From NCBI GenBank assembly GCA_964572855.1, contig CAZNGF010000010.1, positions 1-45,737 of the forward strand: a DNA stretch of 45,737 nt. Direction: 5' to 3'. Shown here piece by piece: positions 7,983-14,773 of the stretch. A program made the position numbers and the translations under genes. This DNA is from CAZNGF01 sp964572855. Its GTDB lineage: Bacteria; Bipolaricaulota; Bipolaricaulia; RBG-16-55-9; JAJCYT01. The notes below the pieces were generated by a model. It ran no database searches. It had not been told where the DNA came from and was given only the letters and a program-made list of their open reading frames with translations. How positions within the stretch are numbered: position 1 is the stretch's first letter; each line of letters opens with the position of its first letter.

Positions 7983-8150
7983 TTACTTCTTCTTCTCTTC
8001 GCGGCTCACGTAGTCGAGCACCGCCTGCACCACCATGTAGTTGAGCGAGCGGTCGTTTTTCTCGCCCAGCTTGTAGAGGCGCTCGAGCGGCTTTTCCTTC
8101 TGGAACCGCTGCGGGACGTAGATCGAGATGCGCGTGAAGTCGGTCGCCAT
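7983..8150 (-). CDS. Small ribbon-helix-helix-like protein (55 aa), paralogue 1
   Basis: MATDFTRISIYVPQRFQKEK continuing PLERLYKL, NDRSLNYMV, QAVLDYV and ending REEKKK. A short beta strand (RISIYVP) is followed by two predicted helices with a RSLNYM turn, the layout of CopG/Arc-type ribbon-helix-helix DNA-binding proteins. It is strongly supported as a gene: a good promoter, an AAGGTGG ribosome site 8 nt before the ATG, a palindrome between promoter and start, a U-tailed terminator behind it, and a close paralogue at 24513-24686. It is a stand-alone transcript without an adjacent toxin. Role unknown; a self-regulating DNA-binding protein is the natural inference. Confidence 0.85.
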   Translation of the reverse strand: MATDFTRISIYVPQRFQKEKPLERLYKLGEKNDRSLNYMVVQAVLDYVSREEKKK

Positions 8151-8163
8151 TGGCTTCACCACC

Positions 8164-8215
8164 TTATGATAGAAGTTCTACGCAGTATCATAATCCGTTT
8201 TCGATAGTTTTACAA
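8164..8215 (-). promoter_or_regulatory. Promoter and inverted-repeat operator of the small RHH gene
   Basis: On the minus strand TTGTAA (8215-8210), 17 bp, TATGAT (8192-8187). A perfect inverted repeat TTATGATA/TATCATAA (8164-8171 and 8186-8193, 14 bp apart) covers the -10 box and the start of transcription, the expected place for an autorepressor site. Confidence 0.7.
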
Positions 8216-8309
8216 CCCGGTCAAAAAACAGGAAAGGGGCTTGAGAATTGCGTCATGAACGATCAAGCTAAGTTATAACAAGGGATTCTAAGCAAAACAC
8301 ATGGGGACG

Positions 8310-9092
8310 CTAGCGCGCGGAGCCGAAGTACCCGTTCATGAAGCCGAACTGATTCAAGGGCCAGACGCGCAGGAACGGCTCGCCGATGAACTCGTCCTCC
8401 TCGACGAAGCCCCAGAAACGGCTGTCCAGGCTGTTGCGCGAGTTGTCCCCCAGCACGAAATAGTGGTCCTGGGGCACGGTCCAGGTTTGGTCGCCCATCT
8501 TGCCGCCCTTGTAGTACTTGCGCTCGAAGGCGTCCCCGTTGAGCTTGCCGCCGTTGATGTAGACCCCGCAGGTCTCGGCCGGGTGCTGGGCGCAGTCCTT
8601 GATCTGGACGGTCTGGCCGCCGGTGGCGATCAGGCGCTTGACGTAGCGCACGCGGTCGCCGTCGCCCTCGTCGTGCCAGAACACGATGATGTCGCCCGGC
8701 TGGGGGGAGCGGAAATAGAAGGAGAGCTTGTCGACGAAGAAGCTGGAGTCGGCGTGGATGGTGGGCTCCATCGACCCCGTCGGCACGCGCATGCGCACGA
8801 CCACGAAGCTCATGGTGAACCAGGCCAGCAGCGCGGCCACGGCCAGCACCTGCACCCAGTCGAGCGCCCAGTCCACCCCCGGCCCCGTGCGCAGGCCCGC
8901 CCGGTTCAGCAGGCGCGAGAGGAACGGCTTGGGGCGGCGTTGGCTCGCGTCGTCCTCGAAGCCCGGCCAGTCCGCGTCGTCGGGGAAGCCCCACGCCGTG
9001 TGCGGCGGGGGCCAGGAGCCGGCTTCGGCGGTGGCGCCGACCGACGAAGGGGGCTCTTCGGGATGGCGGTGCTCGGTGGACCTCTCGTCCAT
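8310..9092 (-). CDS. lepB: Signal peptidase I
   Basis: Membrane-bound serine protease that removes signal peptides from exported proteins. 260 aa. A polar, Pro-rich N-terminal extension of about 75 residues is followed by one transmembrane helix (about 78-98), the catalytic serine in PTGSMEPTI (Ser107), the general-base lysine in YVKRLIA (Lys152), and the family box GDNSRNSLDSRFWG near residue 218. It is the last gene of the minus-strand ribosomal block: its ATG (9092-9090) overlaps the stop of rplS by one base, so it is translationally coupled. The long cytoplasmic N-terminal tail is unusual compared with typical signal peptidases. Neighbouring exported proteins (ThiB, the M1 peptidase, the LptD-like part) are possible substrates. 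Confidence 0.95.
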   Translation of the reverse strand: MDERSTEHRHPEEPPSSVGATAEAGSWPPPHTAWGFPDDADWPGFEDDASQRRPKPFLSRLLNRAGLRTGPGVDWALDWVQVLAVAALLAWFTMSFVVVRMRVPTGSMEPTIHADSSFFVDKLSFYFRSPQPGDIIVFWHDEGDGDRVRYVKRLIATGGQTVQIKDCAQHPAETCGVYINGGKLNGDAFERKYYKGGKMGDQTWTVPQDHYFVLGDNSRNSLDSRFWGFVEEDEFIGEPFLRVWPLNQFGFMNGYFGSAR

Positions 9093-9430
9093 CAGCGGCG
9101 CTTCTTGCGGGTTCGGGTTCGCAGGTAATACGGTCGGGCCTGGCGCACGTGCCCGGCGGTCATCACCTCGATCTGGGTGATCTTGGGCGAGTACACCGGG
9201 TACACTTTCTCGACGCCGATGCCTGAGGAGAGCTTGCGTACGGTGAACATGGCGTTGGGGCCGCTCCCGCTGCGCTTGAGCACGGTTCCCTCGAACACCT
9301 GGATGCGCTCTCGATCCTGGCCGCCCTCGCGCACGCGTTCGTGCACGCGGACGAGGTCGCCCGGTTGGAACTCGGGTCGCTTGCCATCGACAAACGCCTG
9401 CTCCACCGTCCTAATCAAATGATCCGTCAT
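9092..9430 (-). CDS. rplS: 50S ribosomal protein L19
   Basis: 112 aa, standard length; L19 lies at the 30S-50S interface. Recognisable stretches are FQPGDLVRVHERV, ERIQVFEGTVLKR, FTVRKLSSGIGVEKVYPVYSP and the basic tail RARPYYLRxRxRKKRR-like end. Its start ATG overlaps the stop of the upstream methyltransferase gene (ATGA at 9427-9430), and its own stop overlaps lepB. The order rpsP-khpA-trmD-rplS is the classic bacterial arrangement, here with an extra methyltransferase before rplS. Confidence 0.97.
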   Translation of the reverse strand: MTDHLIRTVEQAFVDGKRPEFQPGDLVRVHERVREGGQDRERIQVFEGTVLKRSGSGPNAMFTVRKLSSGIGVEKVYPVYSPKITQIEVMTAGHVRQARPYYLRTRTRKKRR

Positions 9431-9999
9431 GGTGTGTCCTCCCTTTGTCCTTGCAGCCGATCCAGGATGATGGCAGCGGCGGCCCGGACGGACAAGTGGT
9501 TAAACGTCCCCGGCCCATGGATCGGCGGCAACGCGTGGTCAAACCGCTCAAACAGCTCGTCGGCAATTCCCCATCCCGTGCCGAAGGCCAAGTACACGGG
9601 CTGGGCGCGCTCGCTCAACGCCCGGCGCAGGGTAGCAAAGTCCGTGCGGGGGACCGGGACCGCTCGCGCAGAGGTTGCGATCAGGAGCGGCTTTCCCGGT
9701 TCACGAACACGAATGTCCGCTAAGCTGTCCTCCAGGGTAGCAACCACGTGGACGGTTTTCAAGGCTTCAGAGCGGTTTTCGGCGCTCCCCGCCCGGGGAT
9801 CGGCCCAGTACCCAAGCACGCGCTTGGCGATGCGGCGCTGCGAGGCCAGCGGCGTGACGATGTAGTAGCCCGCCGCCCCGAAGGTCTTGGCGCTGCGCGC
9901 GATGTCGTGCAGGTCGAGCCCCGTCAGGGCCGTGGCCACGATCTCGCCGCGCGCGTTGCGCACGGGGTAGTGCAGCAGGCCGACGTAGAGGTTGCCCAT
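9427..9999 (-). CDS. SAM-dependent RNA methyltransferase-like protein (TM1570 / RNA_Me_trans family)
   Basis: 190 aa starting MGNLYVGLLHYPVRN. The order of motifs (GLLHYPVRNARGE, TGLDLHDIARSAKTFGAAGYYIVTP, PLLIATSAR, YLAFGTGWGIADE, NHLSVRAAAAIILDRL) fits the RNA_Me_trans family, a SPOUT-type group known from Thermotoga TM1570 and usually encoded next to trmD. The ends NHLSVRAA and GTGWG correspond to the trefoil-knot SAM-binding region of SPOUT enzymes. The RNA target is not established. The start ATG (9999-9997) shares a base with the trmD stop and the stop overlaps rplS, so it is fully embedded in the operon. Confidence 0.85.
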   Translation of the reverse strand: MGNLYVGLLHYPVRNARGEIVATALTGLDLHDIARSAKTFGAAGYYIVTPLASQRRIAKRVLGYWADPRAGSAENRSEALKTVHVVATLEDSLADIRVREPGKPLLIATSARAVPVPRTDFATLRRALSERAQPVYLAFGTGWGIADELFERFDHALPPIHGPGTFNHLSVRAAAAIILDRLQGQREDTP

Positions 10000-10700
10000 C
10001 AGCGCGCCCGCGCGTCCTCGTCCCGGCGCTTGAGCAAGTCCGGCCGGACTTGCAGCGTCTTCTCCAGGGTGCGCTCGCGACGCCAGGAATCGATCTCGTC
10101 GTGGTCCCCGTGCAACAGCACCTCGGGCACGCGGTGTCCGCGGAACTCGGGCGGGCGCGTGTACTGCGGCGGGCCCAGCAGCGGCTCGGCGTAGAACGAG
10201 TCCGTGTGAACGGACTCGGCGTCCCCCACCACACCCGGCACCAGGCGGCAGACGGCCTCGGCGATCACGGCCGCCGGCAGCTCGCCGCCGCTCAGCACGT
10301 AGTCGCCGATGGAAAGCTCCTCGTCCACGACCTCCAGCACGCGCTCGTCCACGCCCTCGTAGCGGCCGCAGAGCACGACCATCTGGTCGGCTCGGGCCAG
10401 CGACTTGGCGCACGCCTGGTCGAAGCGCCTCCCGCGCGCCGAGGCGAGCACGACCCGGCAGTCCCCCTCGCGCCCGCGCAGCGCCTCGACCGCGCGGTAG
10501 AGCGGCTCGGGCTTGAGCACCATGCCCGGCCCGCCGCCGTAGGGGCGGTCGTCGACCTGGCGGTGCGGGTCGTTGGTGTGGTCCCGCAGGTCGTGCGCGT
10601 TGATCGCGATTAACCCGCGCTTGCGGGCCGCGCCGATCACGCCGCCGTCGAAGACGCCTCGAAGCAGCTCGGGGAAGATCGTGACGATGTCGACGCGCAT
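9999..10700 (-). CDS. trmD: tRNA (guanine-N1-)-methyltransferase
   Basis: Methylates G37 of tRNAs carrying a G36, preventing +1 frameshifts. 233 aa, slightly short. Starts MRVDIVTIFPELLRGVFDGG; the SPOUT-knot SAM site is visible as LCGRYEGVDERVL and EELSIGDYVLSGGELPA, and the C-terminal part holds YTRPPEFRGHRVPEVLLHGDH. It starts only 2 bp after the khpA stop. The usual rimM gene, normally between the KH gene and trmD, is absent at this place. Confidence 0.97.
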   Translation of the reverse strand: MRVDIVTIFPELLRGVFDGGVIGAARKRGLIAINAHDLRDHTNDPHRQVDDRPYGGGPGMVLKPEPLYRAVEALRGREGDCRVVLASARGRRFDQACAKSLARADQMVVLCGRYEGVDERVLEVVDEELSIGDYVLSGGELPAAVIAEAVCRLVPGVVGDAESVHTDSFYAEPLLGPPQYTRPPEFRGHRVPEVLLHGDHDEIDSWRRERTLEKTLQVRPDLLKRRDEDARAR

Positions 10701-10702
10701 GG

Positions 10703-11041
10703 TCAGTTGCGCTTGCGGGGCCGGCGCTTGCGCGAGCGGCGGCCTCCGCCCCCGCGCGGCTTGCGCTCCCGTTGGGGACGCTCCGGCTCGACCACGTCGA
10801 CGACCGCGGCCTTGCCGTAGCGCGCCGCGGCCACCTCGACCAGCGTCCGGATCGACTCCACGGTGCGCCCCTCGCGGCCCAGCAGCCGGCCCAGGTCGTC
10901 GGGCGCGACCGTGAGGTAGAACAAGTCCGTCCGGGGCGTCTCAACCCGTGAGATCGAGATCGAATCCGGCTTGCTGACCACGCCGGCCACCAGGAATTGC
11001 ACCAGCTCGACCAGCGGCGACGGGGCGGCGCCGGCGTCCAT
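10703..11041 (-). CDS. khpA: KH-domain RNA-binding protein KhpA
   Basis: 112 aa. A KH fold is visible: N-terminal LVELVQFLVAGVVSKPDSI, then the GXXG-type loop in LGREGRTVESIRTLVEVAAAR. The C-terminus is a basic, Arg/Gly/Lys-rich tail of about 25 residues (RGGGGRRSRKRRPRK), longer than in typical KhpA proteins of about 75-80 aa and probably an extra RNA-binding tail. Known relatives act with KhpB on RNA and cell-size control. Its ATG directly abuts the rpsP stop (TAA then ATG). Confidence 0.9.
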   Translation of the reverse strand: MDAGAAPSPLVELVQFLVAGVVSKPDSISISRVETPRTDLFYLTVAPDDLGRLLGREGRTVESIRTLVEVAAARYGKAAVVDVVEPERPQRERKPRGGGGRRSRKRRPRKRN

Positions 11042-11320
11042 TTAGGCGTCTTTCGACGCGCCCGTGCGGGCCTCGTGGAGCTGGGCCATCACGCCCAGCT
11101 TCGACAACAGGTTGCGGGTGCGGTGCGTGGGCTGGGCGCCTTTCTTGAGCCAGTCGAGCGCGCTGGCCGTGTCGACGTTGAGCTGGTCCTCGATCGGGTT
11201 GAAGAAGCCGAGCTCCTCGACCACTTGGCTGTCGCGCGAGTGCGATTCGTCCACCACGACCACGCGGTAGGACGGCTGGCCGCGGCGCCCGACACGTTTC
11301 AGGCGAATTTTGGCGGGCAT
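11042..11320 (-). CDS. rpsP: 30S ribosomal protein S16
   Basis: 92 aa, starting MPAKIRLKRVGRRGQPSYRV with the VVVDESHSRDSQVVEELGFFNP stretch and the DWLKKGAQPTHRTRNLL motif of S16. An AGGAGG site precedes the ATG. First of the tight rpsP-khpA-trmD group, 34 bp behind ffh. Confidence 0.97.
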   Translation of the reverse strand: MPAKIRLKRVGRRGQPSYRVVVVDESHSRDSQVVEELGFFNPIEDQLNVDTASALDWLKKGAQPTHRTRNLLSKLGVMAQLHEARTGASKDA

Positions 11321-11354
11321 GTTCCTCCTTTTGTCGGTTTCGGATTTGCGATAA

Positions 11355-12668
11355 TTAATTCCACGGCATCCCCCCGCCGGGGGGCGTGCGCATCTTGCCC
11401 ATCTGTTTCATGAGCTTCTTGGCGTCCTTGAAGCGCTTCAACACGCGGTTGACGTCGGTGACCTGCGTGCCGCTGCCGCGGGCCACGCGCCGCTTGCGGC
11501 TCGCGTTCATGAGCTCGGGCTTGCGGCGCTCCTTGGGTGTCATGGAGCGGATGATCGCCTCGACCCGGCTCAGTTCGTTCTCGTCGACCTGGACCTTGTT
11601 CATGCCCGGCATCTTCTCCATCAGCTTGCCCAGCGGGCCTAATTTACGCACCTGCTGCAGTTGGTCCAGAAAGTCCTGCAGCGTGAACTGCTGCTTGCGC
11701 AGCTTGCGCTCCAGGTCCTCGGCCGACTCGCGGTCGATGACGGACTCGGCCCGCTCGATCACGCTCAACACGTCGCCCATGCCCAAAATCGAGGAGGCCA
11801 GCCGGTCCGGGTGAAACACCTCCAGCTCGGAGGGCTTCTCGCCCGTGCCTAGAAATTTGATCGGCAGGCCCGTGACCTCGGCCATCGAGAGCGCCGCGCC
11901 GCCGCGGGCGTCGCCGTCGACCTTGGTGAGCACGATCCCGCTCAGGCTAAGCCTTTGGTGGAACGTCTCGGCGATTGAGACGGCCTCCTGGCCGGTCATG
12001 GCGTCGGCCACCAGCAGCACCTCGCTGGGCTGAGCCGTTGCCTGCACCTGGCCCAGCTCCGCCATGAGCGGCTCGTCGATCTGGAGCCGCCCGGCCGTGT
12101 CGATCAACACGACGTCGTGCGCGTTTGCCTCGGCGTGGCTCAGGCCGCGCCGAATGATCTCCAGCGGCGAGGTGTTCCCGTCCTCGACCGCGAACACGGC
12201 CAGCTCCAGCGAGGCGCCCAGCTGCTTGAGCTGCTCGACCGCCGCCGGGCGCTGGACGTCGGCCGCGATCAAGAGCGGCTTCTTGCCGCCCTGCTTGCGC
12301 AGGTACAGCCCCAACTTGCCCACCGTGGTCGTCTTGCCCGAGCCCTGCAGCCCGACCACCATGACCGGCGCCGGACGCCTGGACAGGTCCAGGTCGGCCT
12401 TCTCGCCGCCCAGCACCTGGACGAGCTCGTCGCGCACGAGCTTGACGACCTGCTGCCCCGGTGTGAGGCTCTCCATCACCTCGGCGCCGGTGGCCCGCTC
12501 GCTTAGGCGTTCGACGAAGCGCTTGACCACCTTGTAGTTGACGTCGGCCTCCAGCAGCGCGAGGCGCACCTCGCGCATGGCGGCCTTGACGTCGTCCTCG
12601 GTGAGCGATCCCTGCCGGCGCAGCTTGGTCAGCACGCCGGTGATCTTTTCGCTGAGCGCTTCAAACAT
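11355..12668 (-). CDS. ffh: Signal recognition particle GTPase Ffh
   Basis: 437 aa. N-terminal helical bundle (MFEALSEKITGVLTKLRRQG), G domain with the P-loop VGLQGSGKTTTVGKLGLYL, DTAGR and TKVDGDARGG, then the M domain that binds 4.5S RNA and signal sequences (KLMEKMPGM, RKPELMNASRKRRVARGSGT), ending in a methionine-rich, Gly-rich tail. Targets nascent membrane proteins to the translocon. A promoter lies about 100 bp upstream; no clear ribosome site precedes the ATG. ffh before rpsP is a frequent arrangement. Confidence 0.97.
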   Translation of the reverse strand: MFEALSEKITGVLTKLRRQGSLTEDDVKAAMREVRLALLEADVNYKVVKRFVERLSERATGAEVMESLTPGQQVVKLVRDELVQVLGGEKADLDLSRRPAPVMVVGLQGSGKTTTVGKLGLYLRKQGGKKPLLIAADVQRPAAVEQLKQLGASLELAVFAVEDGNTSPLEIIRRGLSHAEANAHDVVLIDTAGRLQIDEPLMAELGQVQATAQPSEVLLVADAMTGQEAVSIAETFHQRLSLSGIVLTKVDGDARGGAALSMAEVTGLPIKFLGTGEKPSELEVFHPDRLASSILGMGDVLSVIERAESVIDRESAEDLERKLRKQQFTLQDFLDQLQQVRKLGPLGKLMEKMPGMNKVQVDENELSRVEAIIRSMTPKERRKPELMNASRKRRVARGSGTQVTDVNRVLKRFKDAKKLMKQMGKMRTPPGGGMPWN

Positions 12669-12769
12669 GGTTGTGGGGAAAAGGGAGCGCGAAAGTGGGA
12701 GAAACGCCTCCGCTCTCCGTTGCCGTTCTCCCCTTTCCTGTCAGCCTTTCCGTGGGAACGTGCGCCGAG

Positions 12770-12798
12770 AGTGTAATCGACCGGGCCGGAAATTTCAA
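12770..12798 (-). promoter_or_regulatory. Promoter in front of ffh operon
   Basis: On the minus strand TTGAAA (12798-12793), 17 bp, TACACT (12775-12770). Predicted start near 12763, leaving about a 95-nt leader to ffh. It lies between accC and ffh and would let the SRP/ribosomal block be transcribed independently. Confidence 0.65.
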
Positions 12799-12822
12799 CC
12801 CAACGGGCTTTTGCGGGCGCGG

Positions 12823-14187
12823 CTAACGTCCCGCCAGCAGCTTGTCGATGAAGTCGGTGGCGTGGGTGTGGCCGGCGAAGTCGGGGTGGTTGACGATCTC
12901 CTGGCAGAGCGCGCGCGTGCTGTGGACCCCGTCGAAGGCGAGCCGCTGCAGCGCGGTCAGCATGCGGCGGCGCGCCTCCTCGCGGTCGGCGCCCCAGCTG
13001 ACCAGCTTGCCCAGCAGCGAGTCGTAGTGCGGGCTCACGACCATGCCCGAAAAAACCGCGCTGTCCCAGCGCACGCCGTAGCCGCCCGGCACGCCCCGCA
13101 GCGCCACCGTGCCGGTCGAGGGCATGAAGTCGCGCGCCGGGTCCTCGGCGTTGATCCGGCACTCGATGGCGTGGCCGGTGAGCGCGATGTCTTCCTGGCC
13201 GTAGCCCAGCGGCTCGCCCCCCGCCACGCGCAGCTGTTCGACCACGAGGTCCTTGCCCACCAGCATCTCGGAGACCGGGTGCTCGACCTGGACGCGCGCG
13301 TTCATCTCGATGAAGTAGAAGGAATCGTCCTCGACGAGGAATTCGACCGTGCCGGCGTTGGTGTAGCCCAGCTCGCGGGCCACCTTGACCGCCGCCGCGC
13401 GGATGCCTGCTTGCAGCTTGGCTGGCAGGTTCGGGGCCGGGGCCTCCTCGATCAGCTTCTGGTAGCGGCGCTGCACCGAGCAGTCGCGGTCGCCCCAGTG
13501 CACCACGGCCCCGTGCTCGTCGGCCAGCACCTGGACCTCGACGTGGCGCGGGCGCTCCAGGCGCTTTTCCACGTAGAGGTCCTCGCGCCCGAAGGCGGCC
13601 AGCGCCTCGCGCTGGGCCGCGCGGAACTGGCGCAGCAGCTGCTCCGGCTCGCGCACGACACGCATCCCGCGCCCGCCGCCGCCGGCCGAGGCCTTGAGCA
13701 TGACGGGGAAGCCCACCTGCTCGACCGCGGCTTTCAGTTCGGCCTCGGTCGAGATGAGCTCGGAGCCGGGGATCACCGGGACGCCCGCCTCCCGGGCGGC
13801 TTGCCGAGCCGCCAACTTGTCGCCCGTGCGGGCCATCACGAAGGCGCGCGGGCCGATGAACTTGAGCCCGGAGGCCTCGCACACCTCGACGAAGTGCGCG
13901 TTCTCGGCCAGAAAGCCGTAGCCGGGGTGGACGGCGTCCGCGCCCGAGACCTCCGCAGCGCTCATGATCTGGGCCACGTTCAGGTAGCTCTGCGCGGCGG
14001 GCGGCGGGCCGATGCAGTAGGCCTCGTCGGCCAGCTTGACGTGCAGCGCCTCCCGGTCGGCCTCGGAGTAGACCGCCACGGCCTGGATCCCGAGGTGATG
14101 GCAGGCGTCGATCACCCGCAGCGCGATCTCGCCGCGGTTGACGACCAGAACTTTCAGCATGGGCGTTCCCCCTGGCGCTCCCGGCAC
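12823..14187 (-). CDS. accC: Acetyl-CoA carboxylase, biotin carboxylase subunit
   Basis: 454 aa, normal length. Carboxylates biotin on AccB using ATP and bicarbonate, the first step of fatty-acid synthesis. Motifs: KVLVVNRGEIALRVIDACHHLGI at the N-terminus, AVHPGYGFLAENAHF, the ATP-grasp glycine loop KASAGGGGRGMRVV, EMNARVQVEHPVSEM, and ECRINAEDP. The ATG at 14187 lies 52 bp behind accB, so the two form the usual accBC pair. Confidence 0.97.
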   Translation of the reverse strand: MPGAPGGTPMLKVLVVNRGEIALRVIDACHHLGIQAVAVYSEADREALHVKLADEAYCIGPPPAAQSYLNVAQIMSAAEVSGADAVHPGYGFLAENAHFVEVCEASGLKFIGPRAFVMARTGDKLAARQAAREAGVPVIPGSELISTEAELKAAVEQVGFPVMLKASAGGGGRGMRVVREPEQLLRQFRAAQREALAAFGREDLYVEKRLERPRHVEVQVLADEHGAVVHWGDRDCSVQRRYQKLIEEAPAPNLPAKLQAGIRAAAVKVARELGYTNAGTVEFLVEDDSFYFIEMNARVQVEHPVSEMLVGKDLVVEQLRVAGGEPLGYGQEDIALTGHAIECRINAEDPARDFMPSTGTVALRGVPGGYGVRWDSAVFSGMVVSPHYDSLLGKLVSWGADREEARRRMLTALQRLAFDGVHSTRALCQEIVNHPDFAGHTHATDFIDKLLAGR

Positions 14188-14239
14188 CGGTGCGCACGCC
14201 TCCCGGCACGCGCCGCGCGTTGGCGACGATGCATCGAAC

Positions 14240-14671
14240 TCATTCGGAACGCAGCGTGAGCAACGTCTGGCCGTACTCGACCACGGCCCCGTCCTCGAGC
14301 GGGATCGCGCTCACCACGCCGGCGCGATCGGCCTTGATCTCGTTCATGACCTTCATGGCCTCGACGATGCAGAGCGTGTCGCCCGGCTTGACGCGCGCGC
14401 CGACTGAAACGTAGGGGGGCTCCTCGGGCGAGGGGCGGCGGTAGAACGTCCCCACCAGCGGCGAGCTGACCGCGTGCCCGTCCTCGCCGGCGGCCGGCGG
14501 GGCCTCGGACGCGTCGGGGAGTTCGACCTCGGGGGACACGGCCGTCCGGGCGCGCCCCCCCCCGGGGTCGCGCTTGAGCACGAGCTGCGCGCCCTCGCGG
14601 CGCAGGCTGAGTTCGGTGAGCGAGGAGGCCTCGAAGACCCGGATCAGGCTTTTGATCTCCTCGATGTTCAA
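14240..14671 (-). CDS. accB: Biotin carboxyl carrier protein of acetyl-CoA carboxylase
   Basis: 143 aa with a TTG start (14671-14669), chosen because GAGGTCATC puts a ribosome site at the right distance and the protein begins MNIEEIKSLIRVFEASSLTE as in AccB. After a Pro/Ala-rich linker, the biotinyl domain shows VSSPLVGTFYRRPSPEEPPYV and the biotinylation site VEAMKVMNEIKA (lysine between methionines). Upstream gene of accBC; its promoter shares a -35 box with the divergent CNNM gene. Confidence 0.95.
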   Translation of the reverse strand: MNIEEIKSLIRVFEASSLTELSLRREGAQLVLKRDPGGGRARTAVSPEVELPDASEAPPAAGEDGHAVSSPLVGTFYRRPSPEEPPYVSVGARVKPGDTLCIVEAMKVMNEIKADRAGVVSAIPLEDGAVVEYGQTLLTLRSE

Positions 14672-14702
14672 GATGACCTCATCACGGCTTGGGGTTCAAA
14701 GC

Positions 14703-14755
14703 AGGATACCGGCGGGACAGGCGGGTTTGCAAGGGGATTGTGGGCAACCTATAAT
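14703..14755. promoter_or_regulatory. Overlapping divergent promoters sharing one palindromic -35 box
   Basis: TTGCAA at 14727-14732 is its own reverse complement. Rightward it is followed after 17 bp by TATAAT (14750-14755), leading to the CNNM gene at 14774. Leftward it is followed after 18 bp by TATCCT (14708-14703), leading to accB. Confidence 0.65.
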
Positions 14756-14773
14756 CCCAGCGGTGTTCACCGT

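Noticed and set aside
7908..8207. 99-codon plus-strand frame over the small RHH gene.
   Set aside because: Antisense to a well-supported gene with promoter, ribosome site and terminator on the other strand.
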